Part shown: positions 37,523-46,003 of the stretch, in pieces
Numbering within the stretch: position 1 is the first letter of the stretch
Layout of the letters: every line of letters starts with the position of its first letter
Source of the DNA: Acetobacteraceae bacterium
Lineage (GTDB): Bacteria > Pseudomonadota > Alphaproteobacteria > Acetobacterales > Acetobacteraceae
NCBI GenBank assembly: GCA_031291725.1
Contig: JARLIM010000017.1
Coordinates: 1-64,000 of the forward strand
Length of the DNA: 64,000 nt
Reading direction: 5' to 3'
Notes under the pieces: model-generated
Databases searched by the model: none
What the model was told of the DNA's origin: nothing
Seen by the model: only the letters and a program-made list of their open reading frames with translations
Made by a program: the position numbers and the translations under genes

Positions 37523-38539
37523 GTGAAAATAGATGCGCGTCGACTTGATGCTGTTATTTCAGACCCAGGCCGATTGCGCGCTGTTTTATTCTTTGGTGAA
37601 GATGAAGGACTGGTTCGGGAACTCGCATCTCGACTGGTGCGCAGCGTGGCTGGATCGCTGACCGATCCATTCCTGGTGGTGGATGTGGAGCGCGACAATC
37701 TGGGCTCGTTGCGCAGCGAAATGGCCTCGATGTCGTTGATGGGCGGCCGCAAGGTGGTGCGTCTGCGCGATGCGACCGATGCGGCGACGGCGGCTGTGCT
37801 GTCCGCCTTGGAAATCGAGGGTGGCGGTTTGCTGGTGTTGGAAGGCGCGGGACTGACCAACAAATCCAAGCTGAAGACGGCGCTGGAGAAATCCGACCAC
37901 GCAGGTGTCTATGCCTGCTACCCGATGGACAAGCCGGCTTTGCAGCAGATGGTGCGCGCGGCGATGGCGGCGGATCAGATTTCCATTGATGCGGAGGTGG
38001 TGAGCTGGCTCGCCGATCATCTCGGGGCGGATCGTGGTGTTTCACACGGCGCGTTGGGCAAGCTTGCCTTGTATGCCGGCCCCAAAGGGCGGGTGGATAT
38101 TGAGGCCGCAGAATTGTGTGTGGGCGATCTGTCAGGGCTTTCGTTGGAAGATGCGTCGTTTGCAGCGATCTGTGGCGATGTGGCGGCAGCGGATCGGGCA
38201 CTTGAGCTGGCATTGGCCGAGGGCGGCACGGCTGTGGGCGTGCTGCGGTCGGTGGCGAGCCAGGTTCAGCGTGTGGCGCGGGTGATTGCCCTGATGCAAG
38301 ATGGTGCCGAGCAGGGTGAGGCAATGCGCGCGCTGCGTCCGCCGGTGTTCTTCAAGCGAGAGACCGCGTTCCGCTCGGCGTTGCGGAAATGGGATACCGC
38401 CAGTGTGGCGGGCGCATTGGAGCGGTTATTTCAAGCAGAGAAAGAGTGCAAGCGCACCGGCTCTCCGGCTGAAATCATCTGCCGTAACGCCGTTCTGGCC
38501 ATCGCCGGGCGGGCGGCGGCGGCAGGACGGCGGCGGTAG
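37523..38539 (+). CDS. holA: DNA polymerase III delta subunit HolA
   Basis: A 338-residue clamp-loader subunit that opens the beta clamp. It starts with GTG three bases after lptE. The N-terminal degenerate AAA+ domain begins RLRAVLFFGEDEGLVRELA, and the middle has MSLMGGRKVVRLRDAT. The C-terminal helical domain includes VLRSVASQVQRVARV. The first 100 bases are more AT-rich than the rest. It converges on parB with a 12-base gap. Confidence 0.93.
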   Translation: MKIDARRLDAVISDPGRLRAVLFFGEDEGLVRELASRLVRSVAGSLTDPFLVVDVERDNLGSLRSEMASMSLMGGRKVVRLRDATDAATAAVLSALEIEGGGLLVLEGAGLTNKSKLKTALEKSDHAGVYACYPMDKPALQQMVRAAMAADQISIDAEVVSWLADHLGADRGVSHGALGKLALYAGPKGRVDIEAAELCVGDLSGLSLEDASFAAICGDVAAADRALELALAEGGTAVGVLRSVASQVQRVARVIALMQDGAEQGEAMRALRPPVFFKRETAFRSALRKWDTASVAGALERLFQAEKECKRTGSPAEIICRNAVLAIAGRAAAAGRRR

Positions 38540-38551
38540 TGTCTGGGTTGT

Positions 38552-39412
38552 TCAGCTGCGACCGTGCAACAGGCTGATAATGCCATCGAGTTGATCGAGC
38601 GATTTATAGGTCAGCCTGACTGACCCACCATTGCCATCGAACACAATATCCACCCGTAAGCCGAGCTGTTCCGACAGATCACGTGCCAGCGCCTCGGTTT
38701 CTGGGTCTTTCGCCTTCGGCGCGGCGGCGGCTTCCGGCTTGCGGCTGCTGAGCGCCTCGGTCTGGCGCACATTCAGACCGCGGGCGATGACCGACAGAGC
38801 GGCTTTTTCCGGTTCTGGATGGGCAAGCAGGGCGCGGGCATGGCCGGCGCTGAGCGTGCCTTTTTTCACCTCTTCCAGCACAGTTGAAGGCAAATTGAGC
38901 AGACGCAATGTGTTGGCGATGTGGCTGCGCGATTTGCCGACGGATTCTGCCAACATTTCCTGCGTCATGCGGAATTCATCGACGAGGCGTTTATAGCCCT
39001 CGGCTTCTTCGACAGCGTTTAAATCCTGCCGTTGCAGGTTTTCCACCAAGGCGGCGGCCATGGTCTCAACATCGGTCAAGTCGCGCACCAGCACCGGGAC
39101 GTCGTGCAGGCCGGCCTGTTGCGAGGCGCGCCAGCGGCGTTCACCGGCGATGATCTGGAAGCGGCCCGGTTGATCCGGATGTGGCCGAACGAGCAGCGGC
39201 TGCAAAATGCCGCGTGCCTTGATGGAGGTGGCCAGATCGTCCAACGCCTCTGGATTCATTTTCACGCGGGGTTGGAACGGGCTGGGTTCGAGATGCTCGA
39301 CGGGAATTGTGCGCACGCCATTTTGCGAGGCCACGCGCGTTTGTGGTGCGGCATCTCCGAGCAGGGCTGCAAGACCCTTGCCAAGGCGGGGGTTGGTGTC
39401 ACGCGGGCTCAT
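38552..39412 (-). CDS. parB: Chromosome partitioning protein ParB
   Basis: A 286-residue CTP-dependent clamp that loads at parS. The N-terminus has RLGKGLAALLG, the ParA-stimulating segment. The CTPase region holds PFQPR and the motif GERRWRAS at 90-97. The helix-turn-helix TQEMLAESVGKSRSHIANTL (from about 148) binds parS, and the C-terminal dimerisation domain ends RLTYKSLDQLDGIISLL. The start overlaps the parA stop (ATGA). Two perfect parS sites lie 1.4 kb upstream, in rsmG. Confidence 0.97.
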   Translation of the reverse strand: MSPRDTNPRLGKGLAALLGDAAPQTRVASQNGVRTIPVEHLEPSPFQPRVKMNPEALDDLATSIKARGILQPLLVRPHPDQPGRFQIIAGERRWRASQQAGLHDVPVLVRDLTDVETMAAALVENLQRQDLNAVEEAEGYKRLVDEFRMTQEMLAESVGKSRSHIANTLRLLNLPSTVLEEVKKGTLSAGHARALLAHPEPEKAALSVIARGLNVRQTEALSSRKPEAAAAPKAKDPETEALARDLSEQLGLRVDIVFDGNGGSVRLTYKSLDQLDGIISLLHGRS

Positions 39413-40215
39413 ACGCGACCTCCAACCCGACGGCGCTGCCGACTGAGCAATTCCATTGCCAATTTGATGTAGGCCTGTGAGGCGGGAGAGCGCAGATCAT
39501 ACAGAATGACCGGCTTGCCGTGGCTTGGGGCCTCGGAGACGCGTACATTGCGGGGGATCATCGTCTCATAGACCTTGTCGCCGAAGAAGCTGCGGGCATC
39601 TTGGGCCACCAGTTCAGAGAGGTTGTTTCGCTTGTCGTGCATGGTCAGCACGATACCCTCGATCTCAAGCGCTGGATTGAGGCGGGTCTTGACCGCTTCG
39701 ACGGTGCGCATCAACTGGCTGAGGCCCTCGAGTGCGAAAAATTCACATTGCAACGGCACCAACACGGAATCTGCCGCCACCAAGCCGTTGATGGTCAGTA
39801 GGCCGAGGCTGGGCGGGCAGTCGATCAGGATAAAGTCGTAGCCATCGACCAAGGCTTCGGCATCGCGCAGCGCGCGGCGGAGGCGATATTCGCGGTTGGT
39901 TTGGCCAACAAGCTCCACTTCAGCGCCGGCGAGGTCCGGTTCAGCGGGAATGACGAACAAATTGGGCACAAACGTGGCATGCGTCATCGCAGACGCTGGA
40001 ACAGCCTCGGTGATCAAGGCATAGGTGCCCGCGGAACGATCGGCATGGCCCAGCCCAAGGCCGGTTGAGGCGTTTCCCTGTGGGTCGAGATCCACCAACA
40101 ACACACGGTTGCCGGCCTGGGTGAGGGCGGTTGCCAGATTAATGGCGGTTGTGGTTTTGCCAACCCCGCCCTTCTGGTTGGCGATCGCGACGATGGTTCC
40201 ACCGGTGATTGGCAC
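39409..40215 (-). CDS. parA: Chromosome partitioning ATPase ParA
   Basis: A 268-residue deviant Walker-type ATPase that positions ParB-parS complexes on the nucleoid. Deviant Walker A is QKGGVGKTTT at 14-23 with the signature lysine, switch I VLLVDLDPQGNAS, and Walker B FILIDCPPSLGLL. The length is typical of chromosomal ParA. It lies 19 bases after rsmG. Confidence 0.97.
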   Translation of the reverse strand: MPITGGTIVAIANQKGGVGKTTTAINLATALTQAGNRVLLVDLDPQGNASTGLGLGHADRSAGTYALITEAVPASAMTHATFVPNLFVIPAEPDLAGAEVELVGQTNREYRLRRALRDAEALVDGYDFILIDCPPSLGLLTINGLVAADSVLVPLQCEFFALEGLSQLMRTVEAVKTRLNPALEIEGIVLTMHDKRNNLSELVAQDARSFFGDKVYETMIPRNVRVSEAPSHGKPVILYDLRSPASQAYIKLAMELLSRQRRRVGGRV

Positions 40216-40234
40216 GGCCTTGGTCTCCTGGTGA

Positions 40235-40858
40235 TCAGGACCCCGCGCTTCTCCGCACCACTTCAGACAGCTTGAGAATGGTTGCGGCGGGGTCGATGGC
40301 GCTGGTGAAGCACTCGACCCCCATGTGCCATTCAGCAGCCGCCTCCGTCAATTCTAAGGCGGCGTTTCTCCCCTTCGGGAACAGAAAAATTCCATTTGGT
40401 GCAAGAAACGGCGCCGCATAGCTGAGCAATCGGGGCAACGGGGCGAGCGCGCGGGCCGTGATAACCGGGGCGGCGGGCAGACTGAGGGTTTCGATGCGGG
40501 CGCAATGGATGGTGGCGGGGGCTGCGGTCTCTCTCGCCACTTCTCGTAAAAAGGCGGCCTTGCGGGCGTCTGACTCGACCAAATGGAACGGGCGACCGGA
40601 AGCGATCGCGAGAACGATCGCGGGAAGACCGCCACCTGAGCCCAAATCAATCGCATGACTGAATTCGGGTGGTAGCAATGTCTGCAATTGTAGGCTGTCG
40701 AGGATGTGACGGCTCCACAGATCGCCGATATCGGATTTTGACACGAGATTGATCGTTGGGTTCCACCGCATCAACGTCGCGGCGTAGATGCGGAGACGGT
40801 CCTCTGTTTCACGTGAAACATTGGGGATCGTCAGAATGGGATGTTTCACGTGAAACAC
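40235..40858 (-). CDS. rsmG: 16S rRNA (guanine-527-N7)-methyltransferase RsmG
   Basis: A 207-residue SAM methyltransferase that makes m7G527 in 16S rRNA. The SAM-binding motif is AIDLGSGGGLPAIVLA near residue 70. The start is GTG 40858: the first codons read MFHVKH, and codons 13-18 read NVSRET. Both are forced by the two parS sites that lie inside the coding sequence, a conserved feature of alphaproteobacterial RsmG. mnmG ends directly before it, so translation is probably coupled. Confidence 0.95.
   Translation of the reverse strand: MFHVKHPILTIPNVSRETEDRLRIYAATLMRWNPTINLVSKSDIGDLWSRHILDSLQLQTLLPPEFSHAIDLGSGGGLPAIVLAIASGRPFHLVESDARKAAFLREVARETAAPATIHCARIETLSLPAAPVITARALAPLPRLLSYAAPFLAPNGIFLFPKGRNAALELTEAAAEWHMGVECFTSAIDPAATILKLSEVVRRSAGS
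40805..40820. promoter_or_regulatory. parS: parS centromere site 1
   Basis: TGTTTCACGTGAAACA, a perfect 16-bp palindrome matching the ParB target. It encodes the VSRET residues of RsmG. Confidence 0.95.
40842..40857. promoter_or_regulatory. parS: parS centromere site 2
   Basis: A second perfect TGTTTCACGTGAAACA, 37 bp from the first. It encodes the FHVKH residues of RsmG next to the start codon. Confidence 0.95.
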
Positions 40859-42718
40859 CTATGCCAAATTCTGGCGACGGGCTTGCCCGGCCAGGGTTGC
40901 CAAGGCAGCGGGTGTCATGCCGGGGATCCGAGCTGCTGCGGCAAGTGAGTCTGGGCGAAATGCCGCGAGCTTCTCGCGAATTTCGTTCGACAGGCCTCCT
41001 GACATGGCCAGGGTTGCAATGTCAGGCATTGGAATGTCGCTTTCCCGGCGGAAATCCCGAATTTCCGCATTTTGGCGGCTCAAATAACCGGTATACATCG
41101 AGGAGGCTTCCAAGCTGCTGCGTACCCGGCTTGTCAGATTGGCAATCCAGGGGAAGATGTGCGCTACAGTGCTGCGGTCCAGTTGCGTGTTCCCGAGCAG
41201 GGCCATCGCTGTGCGGGCTGATGCGTCTGACTTCACTGTCACGCCGTGTTGGTCCAGCACTTTTGATGGGGCGATGTCGCGCATGGCTTGGGCGGTTGCG
41301 GCTTCCAGTTCGGCTGAAAACTGCTGAAAATGCTGCGCGCGTGCTGTGCTGATGCAACCAAGGGACTGTCCTCGGGCGGTAAGCCGCTGATCGGCGTTGT
41401 CGGCCCGCAGCGTCAGGCGGTATTCGGCGCGTGAGGTGAACATGCGGTACGGTTCTGTCACCCCGTGCGTCACCAGATCGTCGATCATCACGCCCAGATA
41501 GGCTTCGGCGCGATCGAAAACGGCCTCATCCTGTCCGGCCGCAAGGCGGGCAGCGTTCAGGCCGGCTACCAATCCCTGCGCCGCCGCTTCTTCATAGCCG
41601 GTTGTGCCGTTGATCTGTCCTGCGAGGAAGAGGCCGGGAAGGTTGCGAACCGCCAGGCCATGGGTCAATGCGCGCGGATCCACATAATCATATTCCACCG
41701 CATATCCGGGGCGAATGATCCGCGCATGCTCCAATCCTGGGATCGAGGCGATGATGTGCGCCTGAACGTTGGCGGGCAGGCTGGTGGAAATGCCGTTCGG
41801 ATAAATGGTGTCATCGTCCAACCCTTCCGGCTCCAGAAAAATCTGGTGGCGGTCACGCCCGGCGAAACGATGCACCTTATCCTCAATGGACGGGCAATAG
41901 CGCGGGCCGCGCCCGGAAATCTGCCCGCCATACACCGCCGAGAGGTGCAAATTGTCGCGAATGATCTGATGCGTCGCCGCCGTCGTTCCGGTCACGCGGC
42001 AGGCGATCTGTGCGTTGGCCACGCCGACAGACATCGTGCTGAACAATTCCGGCGTCGCGTCGCCCCAGTCGGCATCGAGGCCGTCCCAATCAATCGTGCG
42101 GCGATCCAGGCGCGGCGGTGTGCCGGTCTTCAGGCGGCCGAGCGGCAACGCCAGACGCTCCAAGGCCAGCGCCAACCCCACCGCCGGGCGGTCTCCCACC
42201 CGGCCGGCGGGTTCGGACTCTGGGCCAATGAAAATTCGACCACGCAAGAATGTGCCTGTGGTGATCACCACGGCCCGGCAGGCCAGGCGGGAGCCGTCAT
42301 CACACAGGACAGCCGTCAACGCGCCATCCGGTCCAATCTCCAAATCCGAGGCATGGGCTGCCCGAATGGTCAGATTGGCCTGGTCTGCCAACAGGCTTTG
42401 CATCGCCCTGCGATACAGCTTCCGATCCGCCTGGGCCCGTGGGCCGCGCACGGCTGGGCCTTTGCTGCGGTTGAGCAATTTGAAGTGAATGCCCGCCAGA
42501 TCGGCTGCGCGGCCAATCAGTCCGTCAAGGGCATCGACCTCGCGCACCAAATGCCCTTTGCCAATCCCGCCAATCGCCGGGTTGCACGACATCTCGCCGA
42601 TGGTCTCGATTTTGTCGGTGAGGAGCAGCGTGCATGCGCCCATTCGCGCCGCCGCCGCTGCTGCCTCGCAGCCAGCATGGCCGCCACCGATCACAATAAC
42701 GTCGTAATTTTTGCTCAT
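40859..42718 (-). CDS. mnmG: tRNA uridine-5-carboxymethylaminomethyl modification enzyme MnmG
   Basis: A 619-residue FAD enzyme that, with MnmE, modifies U34 in several tRNAs. The N-terminal FAD motif is [15 protein letters not shown]. Next come [23 protein letters not shown] and the later [10 protein letters not shown] and YDYVDP elements; the C-terminal MnmE-binding helices are complete. I start at ATG 42718 (MSKNYDV); ATG 42730 adds four residues, and neither has a clear ribosome-binding site. It lies between mnmE and rsmG. Confidence 0.97.
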   Translation of the reverse strand: MSKNYDVIVIGGGHAGCEAAAAAARMGACTLLLTDKIETIGEMSCNPAIGGIGKGHLVREVDALDGLIGRAADLAGIHFKLLNRSKGPAVRGPRAQADRKLYRRAMQSLLADQANLTIRAAHASDLEIGPDGALTAVLCDDGSRLACRAVVITTGTFLRGRIFIGPESEPAGRVGDRPAVGLALALERLALPLGRLKTGTPPRLDRRTIDWDGLDADWGDATPELFSTMSVGVANAQIACRVTGTTAATHQIIRDNLHLSAVYGGQISGRGPRYCPSIEDKVHRFAGRDRHQIFLEPEGLDDDTIYPNGISTSLPANVQAHIIASIPGLEHARIIRPGYAVEYDYVDPRALTHGLAVRNLPGLFLAGQINGTTGYEEAAAQGLVAGLNAARLAAGQDEAVFDRAEAYLGVMIDDLVTHGVTEPYRMFTSRAEYRLTLRADNADQRLTARGQSLGCISTARAQHFQQFSAELEAATAQAMRDIAPSKVLDQHGVTVKSDASARTAMALLGNTQLDRSTVAHIFPWIANLTSRVRSSLEASSMYTGYLSRQNAEIRDFRRESDIPMPDIATLAMSGGLSNEIREKLAAFRPDSLAAAARIPGMTPAALATLAGQARRQNLA

Positions 42719-42776
42719 GTTGCGCGCCATGCACCACAGAGCCCAGGTAAATCAAGCGCAATCGATGCAATGGCCA

Positions 42777-44063
42777 CTATTTGCCGATGCAGAACTCGCC
42801 GAAAATAGAGCCAAGCACTTCTTCGGTATCAACCATCCCCGTCAGCCGACCAATATCGCGCATGGCTTGACGCAAATGCTCACCACGCAGTTCTGGCCAT
42901 TCGGCATGCTCAGCCGCCTCCAATTGCGCCTCGGCTGCCAACAGCACGGCGCGATGCCGTGCCCGGGTCAGGGTGGGTGCCGCCGACACACCAGCCAGAT
43001 TTCGCACATGCAGCGAAAGCGCTGTGAGCAGCTCCGTCATCCCCGCCCCCGACACCGCCGAAATCGCAACATCGGCGCCAACTGCCGCAGATGACACATC
43101 GGATTTTGTTCGCACATGCAGCATAACACTCCCATCTGACACATCCGGCCACGCGCCGTCTTCGGACAATGCGAGCACCATATCGGCCTCTTGCAGCCGC
43201 GCTCTGGCCCGGCGCACGCCTTCCGCCTCGATGGGATCGACGGTGTCGCGCAGGCCGGCGGTGTCGAGCAGCGTCACCGGCACGCCCTCCAACACAATCC
43301 GCGCCTCCAGCACATCGCGCGTCGTGCCCGCAATCGGGGAGACGATGGCGATGTCGCGCCGGCAGAGCGCATTGAGCAAGGTGGATTTCCCGGCATTGGG
43401 TGCCCCCACAATGGCAATGGTCACACCGCTGCGCAGCTTTTCGCCACGTGCCCCTTCGGCGAGGGCGCGGGCGAAATCCCCTCGCAGGGCGGCGATGCCA
43501 TCCCGCAGCGCCGCGTCGACCTCAGGTGGCAAATCCTCATCGGGAAAATCGATCAACGCTTCCTGATGCGCCAACAGCCGCAATAGGCTCGCCCGCCACG
43601 CTTCGGCCACGCCGCTCATCTCGCCGGACAGATGCCGCAATGCCTGCGCCCGCTGCGTGTCGGTCTCCGCCTCGATCAGATCGAGCGTTGCCTCCGCCTC
43701 CAACAAATCGAGCTTGCCTTCCAGCACCGCGCGTCGGGTGAATTCCCCCGCTTCAGCCGGCCGTGCGCCCAAGGCGGTTAACGCCTCGCTCACCGCGTGA
43801 AACACCGCCCCGCCGCCATGCAGATGCAATTCGGCGCAATCCTCGCCGGTGTAGCTGCGTGGTCCGGGGAACCAGAGTACCAGCGCGCGATCCAGCACGC
43901 GCCCTGCCGCGTCGCGCAGGCTGCGCAATGAGGCGACACGCGGCGCTGGCAGACCGCCCGCCAAAGCCGCCACCATCTCGCCGGTGCGCGGCCCGCTCAG
44001 TCGCAGCACGGTCAGCGCCGTACGCCCCACCAGACCCGCTGGCGCATAGATCGTCTCACGCAT
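42777..44063 (-). CDS. mnmE: tRNA modification GTPase MnmE
   Basis: A 428-residue K+-activated GTPase. The N-terminal tetrahydrofolate-binding domain starts MRETIYAPAGLVGRTALTVL. The G domain near 215-340 has GAPNAGKST (G1), AGTTRD (G2) and DTAGLRDT (G3). The invariant C-terminal FCIGK carries the essential cysteine. It is slightly shorter than the E. coli enzyme. It is the first gene of the mnmE-mnmG-rsmG-parA-parB run. Confidence 0.96.
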   Translation of the reverse strand: MRETIYAPAGLVGRTALTVLRLSGPRTGEMVAALAGGLPAPRVASLRSLRDAAGRVLDRALVLWFPGPRSYTGEDCAELHLHGGGAVFHAVSEALTALGARPAEAGEFTRRAVLEGKLDLLEAEATLDLIEAETDTQRAQALRHLSGEMSGVAEAWRASLLRLLAHQEALIDFPDEDLPPEVDAALRDGIAALRGDFARALAEGARGEKLRSGVTIAIVGAPNAGKSTLLNALCRRDIAIVSPIAGTTRDVLEARIVLEGVPVTLLDTAGLRDTVDPIEAEGVRRARARLQEADMVLALSEDGAWPDVSDGSVMLHVRTKSDVSSAAVGADVAISAVSGAGMTELLTALSLHVRNLAGVSAAPTLTRARHRAVLLAAEAQLEAAEHAEWPELRGEHLRQAMRDIGRLTGMVDTEEVLGSIFGEFCIGK

Positions 44064-44087
44064 CGCCCGCCCTCGCCCCTTACCCGC

Positions 44088-44426
44088 TTAGCGCACCAGC
44101 AACGCCTCGGCCCGCCCGCCGTCGCGCAGATGCTGTTCGAGCACCCGATCGATGTCCGATGTCGTTTCGACCTTATACCAAATACCGGACGGATAGATTA
44201 CCATCGCCGGTCCATGCTCGCAGCGATCCAGGCAGCCGGCGGCGTTGATGCGCAGACCCGTCAGCCCCATCTCCTTCGCGCGCGCCTTCATGTAGTCGCG
44301 CAGCTTCTCCGATCCCTTGGCGGCACAGGAACCGCGCTCATGCCCGTCTGGCCGACGATTGCCGCACACGAACACATGGGCCTCGAAATACCGTTCTGGA
44401 TCACCGGGCAGACGGCCGTCATTCAT
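44088..44426 (-). CDS. Thioredoxin-like [2Fe-2S] ferredoxin
   Basis: A 112-residue protein with the thioredoxin-like 2Fe-2S fold. Four cysteines are placed as in this family: VFVCGNRRPDGHERGSC and INAAGCLDRCEHGP, giving C-x11/12-C and C-x3-C spacing. GPAMVIYPSGIWYKV is a conserved strand pair. I start at ATG 44426; upstream codons to 44546 overlap the divergent ogt gene. It probably transfers electrons, but the partner is unknown. Confidence 0.87.
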   Translation of the reverse strand: MNDGRLPGDPERYFEAHVFVCGNRRPDGHERGSCAAKGSEKLRDYMKARAKEMGLTGLRINAAGCLDRCEHGPAMVIYPSGIWYKVETTSDIDRVLEQHLRDGGRAEALLVR

Positions 44427-44545
44427 TGCGTGTCTCCAACAAAACCAACAAAGCAACCCCGCCCTGGTGTCTCCCCCGCTTGACAGATGCGACCGGGAGC
44501 GCTGGCATCGCGCAGGGCGTCGTCTCTTTTCATCTGGAAAAACCA

Positions 44546-45031
44546 TTGCCGCAACTCTCGCTGCATACGCCGGTCGGCGACATCACCGTCTCAGAAGATG
44601 GCGACGCGATTGTCGCGCTCGATTGGGGCTGGGGGCGTGATCAGAGCGAGACGCCGCTGCTGCTCGAAGCCCGCCGTCAGTTGCAGGAATATTTTGATGG
44701 CGAGCGTCTGAGCTTCACCCTCGCCATGACACCCTTCGGCACCGAATATCGCCGCCGTGTCTGGCAGGCTTTGTGTCAGATCCCGGCAGGCCAGACCCGG
44801 ACCTATGCTGAATTGGCCGCCGATGTCGGCGGCAGTGCGCGTTCCGTCGGCACGGCGATGGCCAACAATCCGATCCCCATCCTGATCCCTTGTCACCGCA
44901 TCGTTGCGTCGGCGGGCCCGGGCGGCTATTCGGGCGGCGAAGGTTTGCCCACGAAGTTTTTTCTGCTGGCTCTCGAACAAGAGGCGGCAGAGTCACTCAA
45001 AGACAGTCAAACAATACAGGAACGGACATGA
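44546..45031 (+). CDS. ogt: Methylated-DNA--protein-cysteine methyltransferase
   Basis: A 161-residue suicide repair protein that removes methyl groups from O6-methylguanine. The active-site motif is PIPILIPCHRIVAS with the acceptor cysteine. The helix-turn-helix with the arginine finger is AELAADVGGSARSVGTAMANN. I start at TTG 44546 (MPQLSLHTPVGDITVSEDG), which matches the usual start of close family members; no ATG exists in frame. The stop overlaps the next gene by ATGA. The symbol ogt is used for the single-domain form. Confidence 0.88.
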   Translation: MPQLSLHTPVGDITVSEDGDAIVALDWGWGRDQSETPLLLEARRQLQEYFDGERLSFTLAMTPFGTEYRRRVWQALCQIPAGQTRTYAELAADVGGSARSVGTAMANNPIPILIPCHRIVASAGPGGYSGGEGLPTKFFLLALEQEAAESLKDSQTIQERT

Positions 45032-45999
45032 CGAAAGCGATCCGCATTCACGCCAATGGCGGTCCCGAGGTGATGAAGTGGGAGGATGTTCCCACCCCCG
45101 AGCCCGGTCCCGGTGAGGCGCTGATCCGGCATGAGGCGGTCGGTCTGAATTATATCGACGTCTATTTCCGCACCGGGCTCTACAAATCCGTTTTGCCCGC
45201 GACCATCGGTATGGAGGGCAGCGGCGTGGTGCTGGCGCTGGGAGCCGGCGTGACCGATCTGGCCGTGGGCGACCGCATCGCCTATGCCGGGGGGCCGATC
45301 GGCGCCTATGCCGTGCAGCGCGTCATCCCGGCGGATCGTCTGGTGAAGCTGCCGGACGCCATCGATTTCAACACCGGCGCCGCGATGATGCTGCAAGGCC
45401 TCACCGCGCAATATCTGCTGCGCCGCACCTATCCGGTGCAGGCCGGGCAGACGATTGTCGTGCATGCCGCTGCCGGTGGCGTGGGCCTGATTTTGTGCCA
45501 ATGGGCGAAGCATCTGGGTGTGACGGTGATCGGTGTGGTCTCCACCGCCGAGAAGGCCGAACTGGCCCGTGCGCATGGGGCCGATCATGTCGTCGTCGGC
45601 CATCAGGATCTGCCCGCCGAGGTCAAGCGCATCACCGGTGGTGCGATGGTGCCGGTGGTCTATGACAGCGTGGGCCGCGACACCTTCAACACCAGCCTCG
45701 ATTGCCTTGCCCCACTCGGCCTGATGGTCTCGTTCGGCAATGCCTCCGGCCCGGTGCCGCCGGTTGATCTGGGCGTGCTGACCGCCAAGGGCAGCCTGTT
45801 CATCACCCGCCCAACGCTTGCCACCTACACCGCCAAGCGCGCGGATCTGGTCGCGGCCGCGGCTGAACTGATGGAGGTCGTGGCGTCTGGTGCGGTGAAG
45901 ATCCGTGTCAATCAGACCTTCCCATTGAGCGAAGCCGCCGCCGCGCACACGGCGTTGGAAGCGCGCAAGACCACCGGCAGCACCGTGCTGATCCCATAA
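45028..45999 (+). CDS. NADPH:quinone oxidoreductase (zeta-crystallin type)
   Basis: A 323-residue medium-chain dehydrogenase/reductase without zinc. It has the NADPH-binding motif VVHAAAGGVGLILCQWAK near residue 150, the substrate-side sequence GLNYIDVYFRTGLY, and the terminal ALEARKTTGSTVLIP. These enzymes reduce quinones by one electron. It starts at ATG 45028 inside the ogt stop, with AGGA seven bases upstream. Confidence 0.92.
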   Translation: MTKAIRIHANGGPEVMKWEDVPTPEPGPGEALIRHEAVGLNYIDVYFRTGLYKSVLPATIGMEGSGVVLALGAGVTDLAVGDRIAYAGGPIGAYAVQRVIPADRLVKLPDAIDFNTGAAMMLQGLTAQYLLRRTYPVQAGQTIVVHAAAGGVGLILCQWAKHLGVTVIGVVSTAEKAELARAHGADHVVVGHQDLPAEVKRITGGAMVPVVYDSVGRDTFNTSLDCLAPLGLMVSFGNASGPVPPVDLGVLTAKGSLFITRPTLATYTAKRADLVAAAAELMEVVASGAVKIRVNQTFPLSEAAAAHTALEARKTTGSTVLIP

Positions 46000-46003
46000 G
46001 CCG

